Shown in pieces: positions 34,470 through 46,894 of a stretch of 64,000 nt of DNA. The notes beneath the pieces were generated by a model. It saw only the letters and a list, made by a program, of their open reading frames with translations. It was not told the DNA's origin and made no database searches. Positions within the stretch are counted from its first letter, which is position 1; each line of letters opens with the position of its first letter. A program made the translations under genes and the position numbers. The DNA lies in assembly GCA_963931925.1 (NCBI GenBank), contig OZ007571.1, positions 41,964,779 to 42,028,778 of the forward strand, written 5' to 3'. This DNA is from Onchidella celtica. Taxonomy: Eukaryota; Mollusca; Gastropoda; Systellommatophora; Onchidiidae.

Positions 34470-34573
34470 AAGAGTTCCCCCAGCCTATAGGGGTCTGCGT
34501 AATGCAATGTCTAGGGTCTGCGGCTATCAGTCGGACACTATGGGTTCGAAACCCAGCCGGAGCCTTTTTTTTT
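34470..34573 (+). other. tRNA-like / SINE-like fragment with B box
   Basis: GGGTTCGAAACCC at 34,542-34,554 is a perfect T-arm stem-loop and pol III B-box word, and a T run (34,565-34,573) follows like a pol III terminator. The acceptor and anticodon arms do not fold cleanly by eye, so a functional tRNA is unlikely. It lies in the part of copy B that replaces 1.25 kb of copy A. Confidence 0.4.
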
Positions 34574-35987
34574 AAAAACCTGGTAGTAGTACTGCTCATT
34601 ATTGGGAACCAAGAACTGAATTTCTTTCCTTCATTTCTGTATTTATTTTTCAAAGCTATCTCTTGCGTGAGGAAATATTTTAGTCCTGACAAGATTATTT
34701 CTTAAAGACACTGGACAAAATTCACTGGTTTAAACATTTAAGTGAAAACCCACAAGAATTAACTATTTCGTGACAACGCCCATTTCTGTTGTGAGAAGGG
34801 AATGCATGGCTGAAAGTGAGAGTGAAAACAGACACGTTGAAACAAATGAAGGTGGAAAAAAAATAAATAAAAAAGATAATGCAAGAACGTGGGCATGCAA
34901 AACTCAAGAGATCTGGGTCACCATGTTGTTCCTGTACTCTGGTTCTTGGCATCATTCTCTGCAAAAACCTAACGCCTCACAGAGCAGAATTGCAGATTCT
35001 CATGTGCAGCTCCTAACACTCATTGAATTGTTTATGGGAAGGCTAATCCATTCAGTCCGGAAGACAAGGGAACACTTTGTGACAGTCATCTTGAATGCAT
35101 TCTGCCCAGCCTGTTGCCACAATTCTCAGAGAAAGTGGAAGGGAGTGTGTGAGTGTGTTTGACTGTGGGTATTTGCATCTATAAAGTATATCAAATGAGT
35201 TTTGTGCTGTGATAACTGGGCAAAAATGTTATAAATGATTGTGATTCAATTGTTGAACCTTGTTGACCGTTAATCTTCTATTTCGTTATCATATACTAGT
35301 GGTCAGTTTGACCTTTGAGTGACCGAAACAGTCAGATGTAAGTTTTTCTGTGTCTTGCGAATACGTACAAACATTAGTTTCCATAACTTGGTTTGTCCGT
35401 ATCTCGAAGCGTATCAAGCTGTATTAAATAGTACTTTTCTGTAGGCCGTGGAGGTTACGTCAGATTTGGAGGTTTCACTGCTGTATGTGAGGAATCTGTA
35501 CATACTGCACTGGCGAAAGCCATATTCTGTGCATGTCCCGTTTGACATAATTATTCAATCTTAGCTGTGTCATGGGTCAGTGTCAGAGATGTGATTGCTG
35601 TGATCGTATTTTTATCTAATTTTTCACTTTGTGAGGAAAATTAGTAACGTGGACTTGTAAGTGTGTAAATTACCGAAAAAAGTCTTCATTTTACTTATAT
35701 GCGTTATGATATTTACTCACACTATACCGCTTCATCAGCTTTTCTTGATTAACATCTAGGGAAGTAACCTAGAATACCACAAATAATCTCGAGCGGCTAC
35801 ATGCCCAAAACGAAACATTGTGATTTTTCAAAGCCTAGCATTAATGTGTCATTCTTTACGCTATGTAAATACTTTCATGCTCATTTTACTGTTGAGATTT
35901 TTTATCCTATAACAAGTTCTTTCATCTCGTTAACGGGAAACGTCATTTCGCCTGAACTACAAGTGGTAGTTTGTTTTTGTGTGTCTT

Positions 35988-36019
<32 letters not shown>

Positions 36020-38122
36020 AATATTTATAGTCACCACAGACATCATGTTATGTTTATCGGTTCTTTAAACCATTCGATACTGCTTTTAATATAAAGACAG
36101 TATTAAAATGATTGAAGGTAGCACCCCAGTGCGGGGTAATGATTGTTTTGTCTTGTTCCCCCGACTTAATATGCAAACTCTTGCCGCTCATTCTCGGTTT
36201 CACCCTTGACAGATTTTTGTAATCTATGTACCTCACAACATTATCGTGAAGTTTCTCAACTGTTCATCAAATGAAATCCTCCTGCCCGATTATTGATTCA
36301 GTTTGATAGAGTATTCACTATTGTTGCTGTAAAACAAAATGTGTAATATGTATAATGACATTTTCCTTGCTTTTGATTTGTATGAATGCATCTTCATGTA
36401 CTTTGTTTTCATTCTCTGAATGGAATAATCAAAATAATGGGTGAGGTTTTCGTAGAAAGTCATCACTTTCATAGAATAGGAGGAATTTTTTTTTTCTTAT
36501 CTTTAGTTTTCGAAATCTGATACCTGACAAAAAGTTGAAGAACCCCTCTATTTCAAATTTGATCAAAATTTGTTAAATTGCTTTTCATTGTTAGGACATT
36601 CCAAAATCATTATTCAGGCAGCCAATTGTCCACTTCAGAACATCAGCCCTTTACTTCTTTACTGTTTACAGATTTTCAGAGTAGTTCGAGTTTAGTCATT
36701 CGCTTTTTATTGTATTAAAACAAAAACTAGAAGTACAGAAAGTACATGACCCTTTTCTAATCGTGCGATTGGAATCACTGCCCACTGGTGTCTTTCTGAT
36801 CATCTAATTCATGTTCATTGTCTCCGTTATCATCCTGATCATTGTCAAACTACATGATTTAACTTTTTTTTGTATCTTTCCTCTCGTTGCCTTAATCTGC
36901 TATCAACTGTTTCTTTCATTCAGCAACTCTTTCACAAGTATTATCATTATTCCTGTCCAACTATCATAAGAAAATGATGGAATGAAATATATGCAAAGGA
37001 ACAAAACGGTTTATTCATTCATTGTGTGTAAATCCTATGCTCAAACCAAGCAGTGCACAACATTATATCTTTACAGAAGTTTGCTTTTCTTTTTCTTCAT
37101 GACAAAACACATTTTGGAATTTATACTGAAGCCTCTCAAAAACGATTTGTTGTATATACAAAACTTACAGAAAAAAAGCCCAAAAGAATGGATAGGACTG
37201 TTTGTTTGTTTGTTTGTTTTTTCGCTTTTTCTTTTGCCATTACACAGAGACTAGCAGTGTCAAAAACATTTTGAAGATGTTGACATGAAATGTTTATGAT
37301 TATGCTGTTTTGATGTTAACCTCCAAGTTGAACAAATTACTGTTATGCCTAAATTCAGTAAAAAGCCATTCCATTTCTTGAACGAAGTCAAGTCTTTCCT
37401 ACACAAAAACATATTTTTCTACGCCTATATTTTTTTTTTCTTAAAGATGAACAGGAATTTGTCTCTTTGCATCATGTTTTTATTACAGTTTTAGAATGAG
37501 CAGAAACGATAATTGTGTTCAGTTAATGTCTTGGATTAAATGTGACAATTTCACATCTATGCGACTCTTATTGAGCAAAAGCCACTCTCTATCATACATA
37601 TATATATACATGTGTTCAGTTTACTTTTATTATTTTAGAACTGATAGATTTAAGAAAGAAACAATCCGATTTTTACTTTAAAAACTTTACTCTCTGTTTT
37701 TCTTTTTGCTTAATTTAAAAAAGTACTTTTTACTGTAATTTGAAAGAGATTTTTAAAGTAACTTACTTTGGGATCATCCTTTTTTCCTGTCACCAAATCA
37801 TGTTGTGGTTGACTTAGACTTACTTAGTGACCATGATTCTGTTGTCTTTTTAATGATCTGTCCATCTAACCACAAGGTGAATCATCCAAAAGTCATTTTG
37901 TTAACCTAAAGTATTCTCCACGCTTAATTTTATCGTACTGACCATGAATTGCTGGAATGAAACACATTTTCATCTAATGTGCATTTTGTATCAGGTTACA
38001 TGAGACTGGTATTTTTTGTGTTTTTATATTTTTTTGTTGTTTTTCAGTACAATAAAAAAACTGATTAAAAATACAATTGGTTGTTATTCTGTATGTTCTG
38101 AATGTGTGGTTCCTCTGGGTGA

Positions 38123-38130
38123 AAGAGAGA

Positions 38131-38161
<31 letters not shown>

Positions 38162-38211
38162 GGAGAGAGAGACAGAGAGAGAGAGAGAGTGAGAGAGAGA
38201 CAGAGAGAGAG

Positions 38212-38250
<39 letters not shown>
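38123..38250. repeat. (GA)n-rich microsatellite
   Basis: GA tract with GAGACAGA interruptions and a short CACACA insert, orthologous in position to 26,898-27,005. Confidence 0.95.
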
Positions 38251-38252
<2 letters not shown>

Positions 38253-41200
38253 CTAAATGAAGTTTGACCAAAATTCACCTATAGATCAATAAATCTTCAT
38301 GCTATCATAATTATACTATTTGGGATACACTGTAGATTGTAGGTCATGTTCGTATAATGTCAAAATTTAATTCTGGTACAGTGGCAAAAACATAGAAGAT
38401 CCCTCCACAGATGAGGAGTTGTATTACAAAGTGAATGGACGGTAGTTTGTGGCTTTTATTAAAAAACTGAGGTAACGGAGGTGGTGGATACAACAATTAA
38501 CGACCGTCTGTTTCATCGTGTCAATCAAATTTTGTCTCTGAAATTTTTTGGGGTGATTTTAAATATAAAATGAGAAAATAAAAGAAAGCTTTTAAAAAAC
38601 AAAAACAAAACAAAACAAAAAAGAAAATGACTAACATACATTAAGTAAGGTAAAGAAGATATATAGAAAATAGGAATGTAGACCACTTGAATGTTTATGC
38701 ATCAAACACAGACTGATAAAGTACTGAATAGAGCCAGTAATTCTAATTGTACGTATCCATCAGTGATTTTAAAAATTGCAGTTTACAACTGGGATATTTT
38801 ACTACCAATATGATGATAATGATGGGAATGAAAATGTTGTTTAGTCATGAAGATGATGATGGTCAAGACAGAAGAAGATGATGGTGATGATGGTTTCAAT
38901 GATATTTAAATAATAATGGTTACGGTAATTTGGAAGTGTTATCAAATCAAAGATGTCAATGCCCTCATCTCCTCATCTCCTCAGGAGACCAACACTAGAC
39001 GAGTTTGACGTCTACAAATCGCAGGTGTCAGTCATAAACCTTTCAGACATGAAACACAATAACTGGAAATGCTTCACTAACTATGTGGCATCAATACAAA
39101 CATCAAAATAAAATAGCGTGCCCTTGCTCAGCCTTTTATCTGGGTTAATGATTTAGAAGCCCAGATGAATTTAATGATCATCGCCATGATTTTGATAACA
39201 TTGTCATCTCGATCACGGCTAATGCTGTTTGGCTGCAGTGATAATGCAACCGACAAAGGGAAGGATAAAGGGACAACTCTATATATACGATCATACTGAA
39301 ATGTCTTTTTGAAGATTTCTGTCCTACAGTGCGAGGCAAACACAACAGTCTAGTCCCTCAGCAGATTACTTTTTTCAGATTTTCCTCTAAGAGTTAAGAC
39401 CTGTCTCTGTGTCTTTGAAACTGGGGAAGAGACCACGGAAACCATTATTGAAATGTATTCAGTGCTTGATGGACAGAAAAATAAAAGATGATTGTGATTA
39501 CATCAGCAAAGTTTTCAGCCAAAGTCACATGACTGTAAGTGAAAGCCAAGATACCACAGTCATGTAGATCTATGCCATAAGATGTGATAGTCCCTACTTC
39601 TGGCCTCTAAAAATAATGCATACAATTTGCTTGCTGATCGAGAGATAGACGAATGCCACATTTCATGTAAAGTAGGCCCCTATTCTTAATATTATGATCA
39701 ATTACAAATGATGTTTGTTACAGTGCTATCGCAACTATACTACAAATTCTCAGTTTTCCTGCACTGATTAAAATTATATTTCTTTCTTTTGTTCTTTTTT
39801 TTTAAATAGGCTGCTCCAGTCACGGTCTACGATGAAAACTATACAGTGAACAAAATGTATTTTGTCTTTACTGGCATTGTAAAATGCACCAGTATTTACA
39901 TGTATGACTTTAGTGCATTCGCCGGAAGACGGCGACAAGTGTTTTCTCGTATCTAATATTATTGGTGAATGTTAAGAAGCTTAAGTCATAATGTTCCTGT
40001 TTATTGCTTGAGCATTAAGAAAGTGATTAGAATCGAATGTTCCGAGATATTTGATTTCTTTGTGATTACTGATGATCTCTTACGAGTATGCCATGCTAGA
40101 TCGCTTGGTTTTGTACAATTGTAAGATTTGGCGCGATTGGGAAAACTAGAAACATAAAATACATTGTATGTATCTTGAAATGTTCATTAAACATACGGCT
40201 CTGTGATATGCCTTTCAGTCAACATGTTATATTGTATGCTTGTTTATTTCTTTGGCTATCGAGAACTCACCAGACACTAAATCAACGTGAACAGAAACAG
40301 TGCCGCCACGACAAGTTAAAAACAATGAGAATTTTGCACAATTTGTTCCTCGTACTTGTAATATCACTTGCCGAATCAGAAACTTTGAATACATAATTCA
40401 TTAGGATATTGTAAATGAGAATCATAGATAACGTCATTTATTTTGTTGAAAAACAAACAAAACAAACAAACCAGCCCAGCCTTCATAACAGTATTTTAAA
40501 TGAAAACTGTGGGACAGCAGAGAAAAGCCCTTGGTCAAAGGTAAGTAATGCGATAAATAAACCCGATCTGACATACTATGGACGCAAAATCCATTGTCTC
40601 TGGAGACTGAAGGAGACAAAACACAAACAATAACAAACAACAGGATGTGTTGTCGAAAACACACATACACACATGGGAAATTCACACATACACACATACA
40701 AACGCCACCTCGCTCATGAACTCATACGCACACTTTCTCTAAACAATTCCTGTGAATGTTAATGGGACTTGAAAACGATTCATTAGAATGATGCTAATAT
40801 TTTGTTTGACACTTTGTTTGGTTGTAGCCTATCAAAGTGTGTGAATTATTATGCTGTCCTGTTGATTCCACTTGGTTTTCTACAAGCACTCGTACATATA
40901 CCTGCAAGAAGCTATAGTGACCGTTTCCAATCATAAAATCAAAGAGAAATGGTGCTCTTTTAAAATATACTACATGTATCATCTTCCAAATGTGTGATAC
41001 AAGAGTCACTACAGAATTAACCATTGATTCATGCTATCCGCCAACGGCCTGCAGTACATAACCATTTTTCTATGCATGTATATGTATGAGCAGTATAGAT
41101 CTATATAAATAATTATGTTACCTGTCTGCGTGTGTGTGTGTCCAATCCTGTAGCAAGCTAAGTACCATAGTATCCAGCCATCTGCATGACGTCACTGTGT

Positions 41201-41516
41201 AGGGCTACTTTCAAATTGATTCTATTGTCTAGTTTGTGGCGTAAGGTTAATTTCTTTTTTCAATGAAATTGGACGAAATACTTTCTGATCAGTCTTTCCG
41301 TATTCATCCCTTTGATGTTCCGAGATACCTAATTTCTGCCAATTATGCTTGTTGCAAGAACGACAGAATGAAAACGCGTGACATGTATTAAAATGAGTAT
41401 GAGGGGTCAGTGAGTAAATGGTTAAAGGGACACCACCCAAGATATAATTTCTGTGGCTTCTTTGACAGAATTACTTCCCATATATAGAATCAAACTATCA
41501 GACGTTACAAAATTTG

Positions 41517-43012
41517 TGTCCTGAATAACCACAAAATACAAAAATACAAAAATACAAAATAAAGAAAAATCATCTTTGTCGTCTAGAGGCAAGGTGCTCG
41601 CCTCTCATGCCAAGGGGCCCGGGTTCAAAACCCGGCCGGTGCAGGCATGTTGGAAGTTTGGGATTTTTCTCATATTTTCGTGTCCCTGATCCCATTGGGG
41701 GGTAGGTTCGAGTACATAGTCTTCTCGCATAAGTACGAAACAATTCGGAGGGCCCGTGTGCATGTTGTGCACGTTAAAGATACCTTGGCAGTTGGAAATA
41801 GAAAAGAGCAGGCCGGACAGGCCGCTGCCCGGGCAAAAAATTTAAATAAAATTCATCCCGAGATTCCCCCCCCCCCCCTCAAAAAAAAAAAAAAACGCCG
41901 ACCGGCGCTGCACAGTGGCGACGACGTGTCTGCTCCAGTCGTGTCTGCTCCAGTTGTATCTGGGCTGCAATGGCAACAACAAGGCGCATGTTATGTCAAA
42001 AGATGAGGTCTCTAGCTTGAAAACTAACAGAGATATGATGGCGGGAAAATTGGACGTAAGTATGAAGCTGGATATTTCTGCCTTGAAAAAAGACGTATGT
42101 TGACTTAGGGTTGTATTTCTGGAAATATTCAGGGCATGCAGGGGTCGTAAGTCAATATACGTCTGCTTTCATCAGACCTTATGGCCATTATCTGGAAGCG
42201 TTTTTAGTGAGCGGGCCAAGCGTTTCATCCGATGCTGGTCACTTAGAAGATCCCACGATTCAGCAAATGTCATTTTTCATACAATAAGCAGGCAAATAAC
42301 TACTTCAGTGAATGCTTTCCTGAGGTGTTGAGGCATCAAGTATCACAAAAGAAGCATTGCAAAACCCTGCGACGTGATGTTCTTGTTTCAGTGGACGTAA
42401 GTCATTTCAGTTTGGCGGTTAGATTGGCCTACTCTCTATCCCGGAAGACATGGGGGCGGGGGGGGGGGGGGAGTTGTTGGTCAGAGAGGGACGACTATTC
42501 CAAGAAACGTGCAGTTTCTATTCTACTTTATTTTATTGTAAGGGCCAAATTTCTGGAAGCTGGAATTTGTTTTATTTTGCTAGATATACACCAATCTTCT
42601 CAATCCTAAAGGTATTCACTCAAGAAACTTGATTGCTTCAAATGGGATTCAGTAGTATATAATGATGATAAGAGATTACCATGCTGATCTGCAGTTCAAC
42701 GTATTACATTTTGTGTACTTCCGTGTTTATGCAGTTACTTTTTGTCGGTTACTAACCACCAGTTTCATCAAGCAAGGGTTATTTCATTTCACCCAACCAT
42801 GAAATAAAGACACATTTTGTTCCAACGTTGAACCATTCAGTTTGTGAGGCAGTTACACAAATATATTATTTGTAATACCATCTTATCTGCACACCGTGGT
42901 GCATTATATTTTCCTGCCACGCAAGCCTGGCGGTCATTTTACTGAACTGCAAGCATCTACAAAAACCTTATTATCAAACGGAGATAAGTAACGCTTCGAT
43001 GAAAATGTCGAC
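41517..43012. other. Spacer between duplicon B and the protease-like remnant
   Basis: Starts with an AAAATAC short repeat (41,533-41,560), then the SINE, then sequence with a G run at 42,455-42,471. Open frames around 42,111-42,335 and 42,325-42,609 have no recognised domain; they could be decayed remains of the mobile element carrying the next feature. Confidence 0.45.
41572..41885 (+). mobile_element. tRNA-derived SINE
   Basis: The head resembles a tRNA: TCTAGAGGCAAGGTGC (A-box-like) is followed by the T-arm and B-box GGGTTCAAAACCC at 41,621-41,633. About 130 bases further on is the word GTGCACGTTAAAGATACCTT (about 41,768-41,787), a central block I recall from widespread mollusc and metazoan SINEs. 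It ends in a C run and an A run near 41,867-41,895. The superfamily name (MetaSINE-like) is from memory and not certain. Confidence 0.65.
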
Positions 43013-43702
43013 TTGAGTTTCAGGAATTCAGTGCAAGGCAGTGACTACCAAGGTGCAGTCAAATATAAATCTTCTGGAAAGCAATGCATGTCTTATGCAC
43101 TTGCGAGCATTCTCTTTAATGAGATAACATATGCTAAACCTTGGGAGAAGCAGAACATGGATAATATTCTTCAGTCAGGAGACTGGCTCTACTGTAATCA
43201 GAGAAAGGATTATTAATTATACTCGTTGGTTCCTGACATGCCCAAATCAGTATGGCTGTATGGCAGACATTTTCAAATTAATCTTGGTACTTCCATGTAC
43301 TGGTCCCTCCTGAACCAGTACCCAGCGTTCTATGATTTCTGCAACGCAGTCAAGAACATTGAGACTTATGGCATTATGACCATTGGTGATTGTGTGCCAG
43401 CATATTCATGTGCCATCATCAGACCAGCTTCTTCCTACTTTGTCTTTGATTCACAAAAAATATCGAAACAATCTGTCGAAACAATATGTGCTGACGGCAA
43501 AGCCACGCTTACTTTACACAGAAACGACACTGAACTTGCTGGATTCTTCCAGAAACTTTCAGTTTCACTCAACATTGCAAACACTAGCATCGACACTCCC
43601 TTTGAACTTGCTTCATTAAGCGTAACGACCGAAGATGTTTCTCATTTGGATGACAAAAGTGTAGATCTTAGGTGTAATGAATCAGACAGCAGCGATTCTT
43701 AG
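43013..43702 (+). pseudogene. Herpes-tegument-like cysteine protease domain, decayed
   Basis: Two frames, 43,013-43,216 and 43,226-43,702, together resemble the ubiquitin-protease-like domain found in many invertebrate Helitron-type element proteins. Visible are SVQGSDYQGAVKY, GKQCMSYALASI (candidate catalytic Cys), a DNILQSGDWLYC block, then DMPKSVWLYGRHFQIN, and a late YFVFDSQ where family members usually have FDSH, so the catalytic His appears replaced by Gln. The two parts are separated by a stop and frameshift at about 43,214. It is a remnant; no helicase or Rep domain was recognised nearby. Family assignment is by pattern recognition and should be treated as moderate. Confidence 0.5.
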
Positions 43703-44647
43703 GAGAAGATATTCCATTGAGCAAATACGTTGCGCTTCAGAGACAGACTAGCTCGCAGCGTCGATCTAAGCTGTCTGCCAATTATATATAATGTCTTGGA
43801 TTAAATGTGACAATTTCACATCTATGCGACTCTTACTGAGCAAAAGTCACTCTCTATCATACGTATAATAATTTAGCTTACTTTTATTATCTCAGAACTG
43901 ATAGATTCAAGAAAGAAATAATCTAGTTGTTACTTTAAAAAACTTTACTGTAGCTGTTTTTCATTTTGATTTGTTTAAAAATATATGGACTTTTTTCACT
44001 TTAAACTACTTTTTACCGTAATTTTAAAGAGATTTTTAAAATAACTTACTCTGGGATCATCCTTTTTTCCTGTCATCAAATCATGCTGTGGTTGACTTAC
44101 TTAGTTACACTGTACCATGATCTGTTGTCTTTTTAATGATCTGTCTATCAGTTACAAAGTGAATCATCCAAAAGTCATTTAATTAGGCTAAAAGGTATTC
44201 TCCATGATTAATTTTATGGTATTGAACGCGAATAGCTGGAATGAAACACATTTTCATCTAAATGTGCATTTTGTGCCAGGTTACATGAGCCTGGCATTTT
44301 TTATACTCTAATGAAGTTTGGCAAAAAATGACAGCAAAATGTTCTTGGCAACAAAAATTCACATACAAACCAGTAAAGCTTCATGCCATTATATTACTGT
44401 AGATACACAGTATATCATTATAAGTATATTATTTAATGCTGGGAAAAAAAAGTAAGATCCCCTCGAAAAAAAAATCTTTTTAAATCTCCATTAAAGAGCA
44501 TTCACATCACAGAAGGTGTGGACGGTAGACAGGTCACCTTTTATTAAAAAAACTGCGTTATCGGCGGTGATGGATACAACAGTCAATAACCATCTTTTTT
44601 CATGTTGTTAATCAAATTTTGATCTCTGAATTTTTTTTAGTTTAAAG

Positions 44648-46894
44648 CAAGGACTACTCTATGAAAGGACGCGCATGGCCGATCTTCTGACTTCGCTAGC
44701 GAAGGCCATTGATTATTGACACCTACAGCCTTAATATTGACACCTAAGACTAACCAATTGTAACCAATGTTGCATCCAAACATCATCTCATTAAATAAAG
44801 CAGTTTTACCACAGTTAATGACGATACCATACAATAGAACCTCTGGCATAAGACCTCAGTATGTAATAACACATGCAATTTGGCCTTGAAATCAACCTTT
44901 TCTATTGGATTTTTTTTAACGACATTAATTATAGCCCATTCCATGAATCAGGACCATTTCTGTAGTCTTATAGCAATGGTTCCTCTGTATACAGAAACGA
45001 AAAATAACTCACCATGTTGCAGCCCAAATTAGTCAGCGAGCCGTGCCTTCTTGATGGAGGTCTGGTGCAGAGCTGAATTTCTTTGATGGTCCTTTTCCAA
45101 ATTATGAATCCCATGCAGAAGAACATTTATTTTGCCAGGCGTCGCAGCAGATGTTTAGAAAATAATCCAAAATCATAGTACTTAGGTGTTCGTGGTGAAA
45201 AGAATGTTGACAAGTTTTTGACGGCAGCATGCTTTATGTTTGGATTTCTTCACAAAGCACAAACCAGTCCTTACGAACTCATATGTGCACACATGTGGGA
45301 CAGTCAAACAACCCCTTGAAACTTCTTGGATGAAGTCTTTTACTTCGCTTGTCAATAAAGGGTCATCCTCATGAAAAGCCAAGTCATTCCCACATTTCTT
45401 CTCCAGCCATCCCGCCACGTACGCAGCAGCATTCCCTTCTGTGCCAGAAAGGGTCACTTCAGATACACAACTTTCAATGGCAGGTGCATCTTCAAAATCA
45501 ACCCCACCACTCGACTAACAAAAAAACAATGTTTCTGCTGAGCATTCTTTGCTTTCTGAAATGTTTTCCCCAGTACATGGTCAACATCTGTAGAAGAGAT
45601 CATAGACTGCAGCTTTCGTCTACTTGGGAGAACAAGAAAGTCACGCAGTTGATGGTAATTACAGTGAGGGAAAGATTCAATCGCAAAGCAGTAATCTGCC
45701 ACCGAGAATGCCTTGTCATATATGAGTTGAAGCTGTCTTGTAAGAAATTTGAGTTTCTTGCCTTTGGCAGCATCAAGCGACTCTTGGGCTTGAACTTGTT
45801 GAAGAGTCGACGCCACTTTTTTAACAACACCATCCACAGGAAGGTCATAGTTAATCGCTGAGTGCACAGCCTCAAAGAATTGTGAGTAGGATGACAGACC
45901 AGTGTTTGGACTTAAGATTTTACCCAAAGGCACGTTAATCCCATCCTTGAAAGCAGAAAGAGTAAGAGGTGAACACAAAGTAGATTTGTTGTGAACAATT
46001 ATTGACAAGAAACTCTCTCTGTTATCTTTCACCATGAAAATGCACACAAATTTGTCTTATGGACGAGATATGAGAAGATTTTCATACTTTTTTAACAACT
46101 TTTGGTCAGGAGAAAACTCAGAAAACGAAATGATTCTGTCTTTCTTGATGAAATAGTTCAGCTGTTGATCCTCAGCTTTAGGCTCGCGGGGTGCTGGTTT
46201 TAGTGTTGGCATATAAGAAGAAGGAACATTAAAAATACTTGGTGGCAACACAGGCTGAGTATGTCCACCTGGTATGTTGACCATAGGTGTATCCGCTGGC
46301 CAATGTCTTTCACATAAAAAATTTCGTTGGGTCGACAACGAAACCCTCACGTGGGGGGAGAACGTTCAACCATTTCTGTTTTTCTTGTTCGTCTTTAGGC
46401 AGTTTAAACACAAGGCATTTGTTAGATTCGTTGTAGTTGCCTTTGCAGTTCACAACACCACACCTGTTTGGCATTTTGAAAGAATATAAATCCCACAACT
46501 TGCAAAAAATATCCACCAGTATCACATTGTTTCACATGTCTGTTTCAATGTTTATATTTTCCCGCACAACCAAAGCACTTGTTCCGGTAACGTAAACATC
46601 CGGTAGAAAAAGAGTGCAAGCTTTCTGCACTAGATCTAGGCCTAAAAATAAAAGTTTTGGCGTGTTGGATATTCACTAAGTAAATTAATGCCAACAAATT
46701 GTGTGGAAAATGTGTTTACTTACTTAACTGACATAAACTTCATCGCATCTTATTAGTCTAGATTACTACGCTAAAGCGCACTATTACATTCGGTCTAAAT
46801 ATAGACTATTCATCAGAAACTGGGTCAATGCAATGGTCTTCGCTAGCGAAGTCAGAAGATCGGCCGTGCGCGTCCTTTCATATAGTAGTCCTTG
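44648..46894 (-). mobile_element. P-like THAP DNA transposon, internally deleted
   Basis: Inverted repeats of 64 bases (44,648-44,711 and 46,831-46,894) match at 61 of 64 positions and start CAAGGACTACT. They are flanked by a perfect 8-base target duplication GTTTAAAG (44,640-44,647 and 46,895-46,902). Eight-base duplications and a THAP-domain transposase fit the P superfamily. Each inverted repeat contains a 14-base perfect palindrome CTTCGCTAGCGAAG. The element interrupts duplicon C. Confidence 0.9.
45182..46474 (-). pseudogene. THAP/P-element-like transposase, broken
   Basis: The N terminus (from the Met at 46,474) is a THAP C2CH zinc finger: MPNRCGVVNCKGNY, then VFKLPKDEQEKQKWLNVLP, and after a frameshift in a six-base homopolymer (46,352-46,357) FLCERHWP supplies the last Cys and His. 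A middle frame (45,454-46,047) has the KLKFLTRQLQLIYDKAF coiled-coil-like block and LVLPSRRKLQSM typical of P transposases. The last frame (45,182-45,457) matches the C-terminal end (AAAYVAGWLEKKC, SRGCLTVP). Most of the RNase-H-like catalytic region is missing between them, so it cannot be an active enzyme. Confidence 0.75.

Larger units (their letters stand above)
32258..41516 (+). repeat. Segmental duplicon, copy B (with HMG-box gene 2)
   Basis: Direct-orientation partner of copy A. It lacks several A segments; one junction at about 36,311-36,318 removes about 1.13 kb present in A (23,959-25,089). It has 39,036-39,850, which A lacks but copy C has (56,340-56,812 continued at 62,248-62,540). 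Identity to A is highest from 36,318 to 39,035 and from 39,850 to 40,740. Confidence 0.9.
33978..41516. other. Non-coding 3' flank of gene 2 within duplicon B
   Basis: No coding region supported. The gene 1 3'-UTR-like start (about 50 bases after the stop) is conserved, then a 600-base piece of copy A (20,007-20,606) is missing. The sequence at 34,382-34,620 differs from A and holds a tRNA-like box. Confidence 0.55.

Noticed and set aside
34457-34705. Plus-strand frame across the tRNA-like piece
   Set aside because: No domain, and it crosses the junction of sequence unique to copy B; likely chance.
41584-41645. Functional tRNA gene
   Set aside because: The T arm is perfect but the acceptor stem does not pair by eye and a SINE body follows directly.
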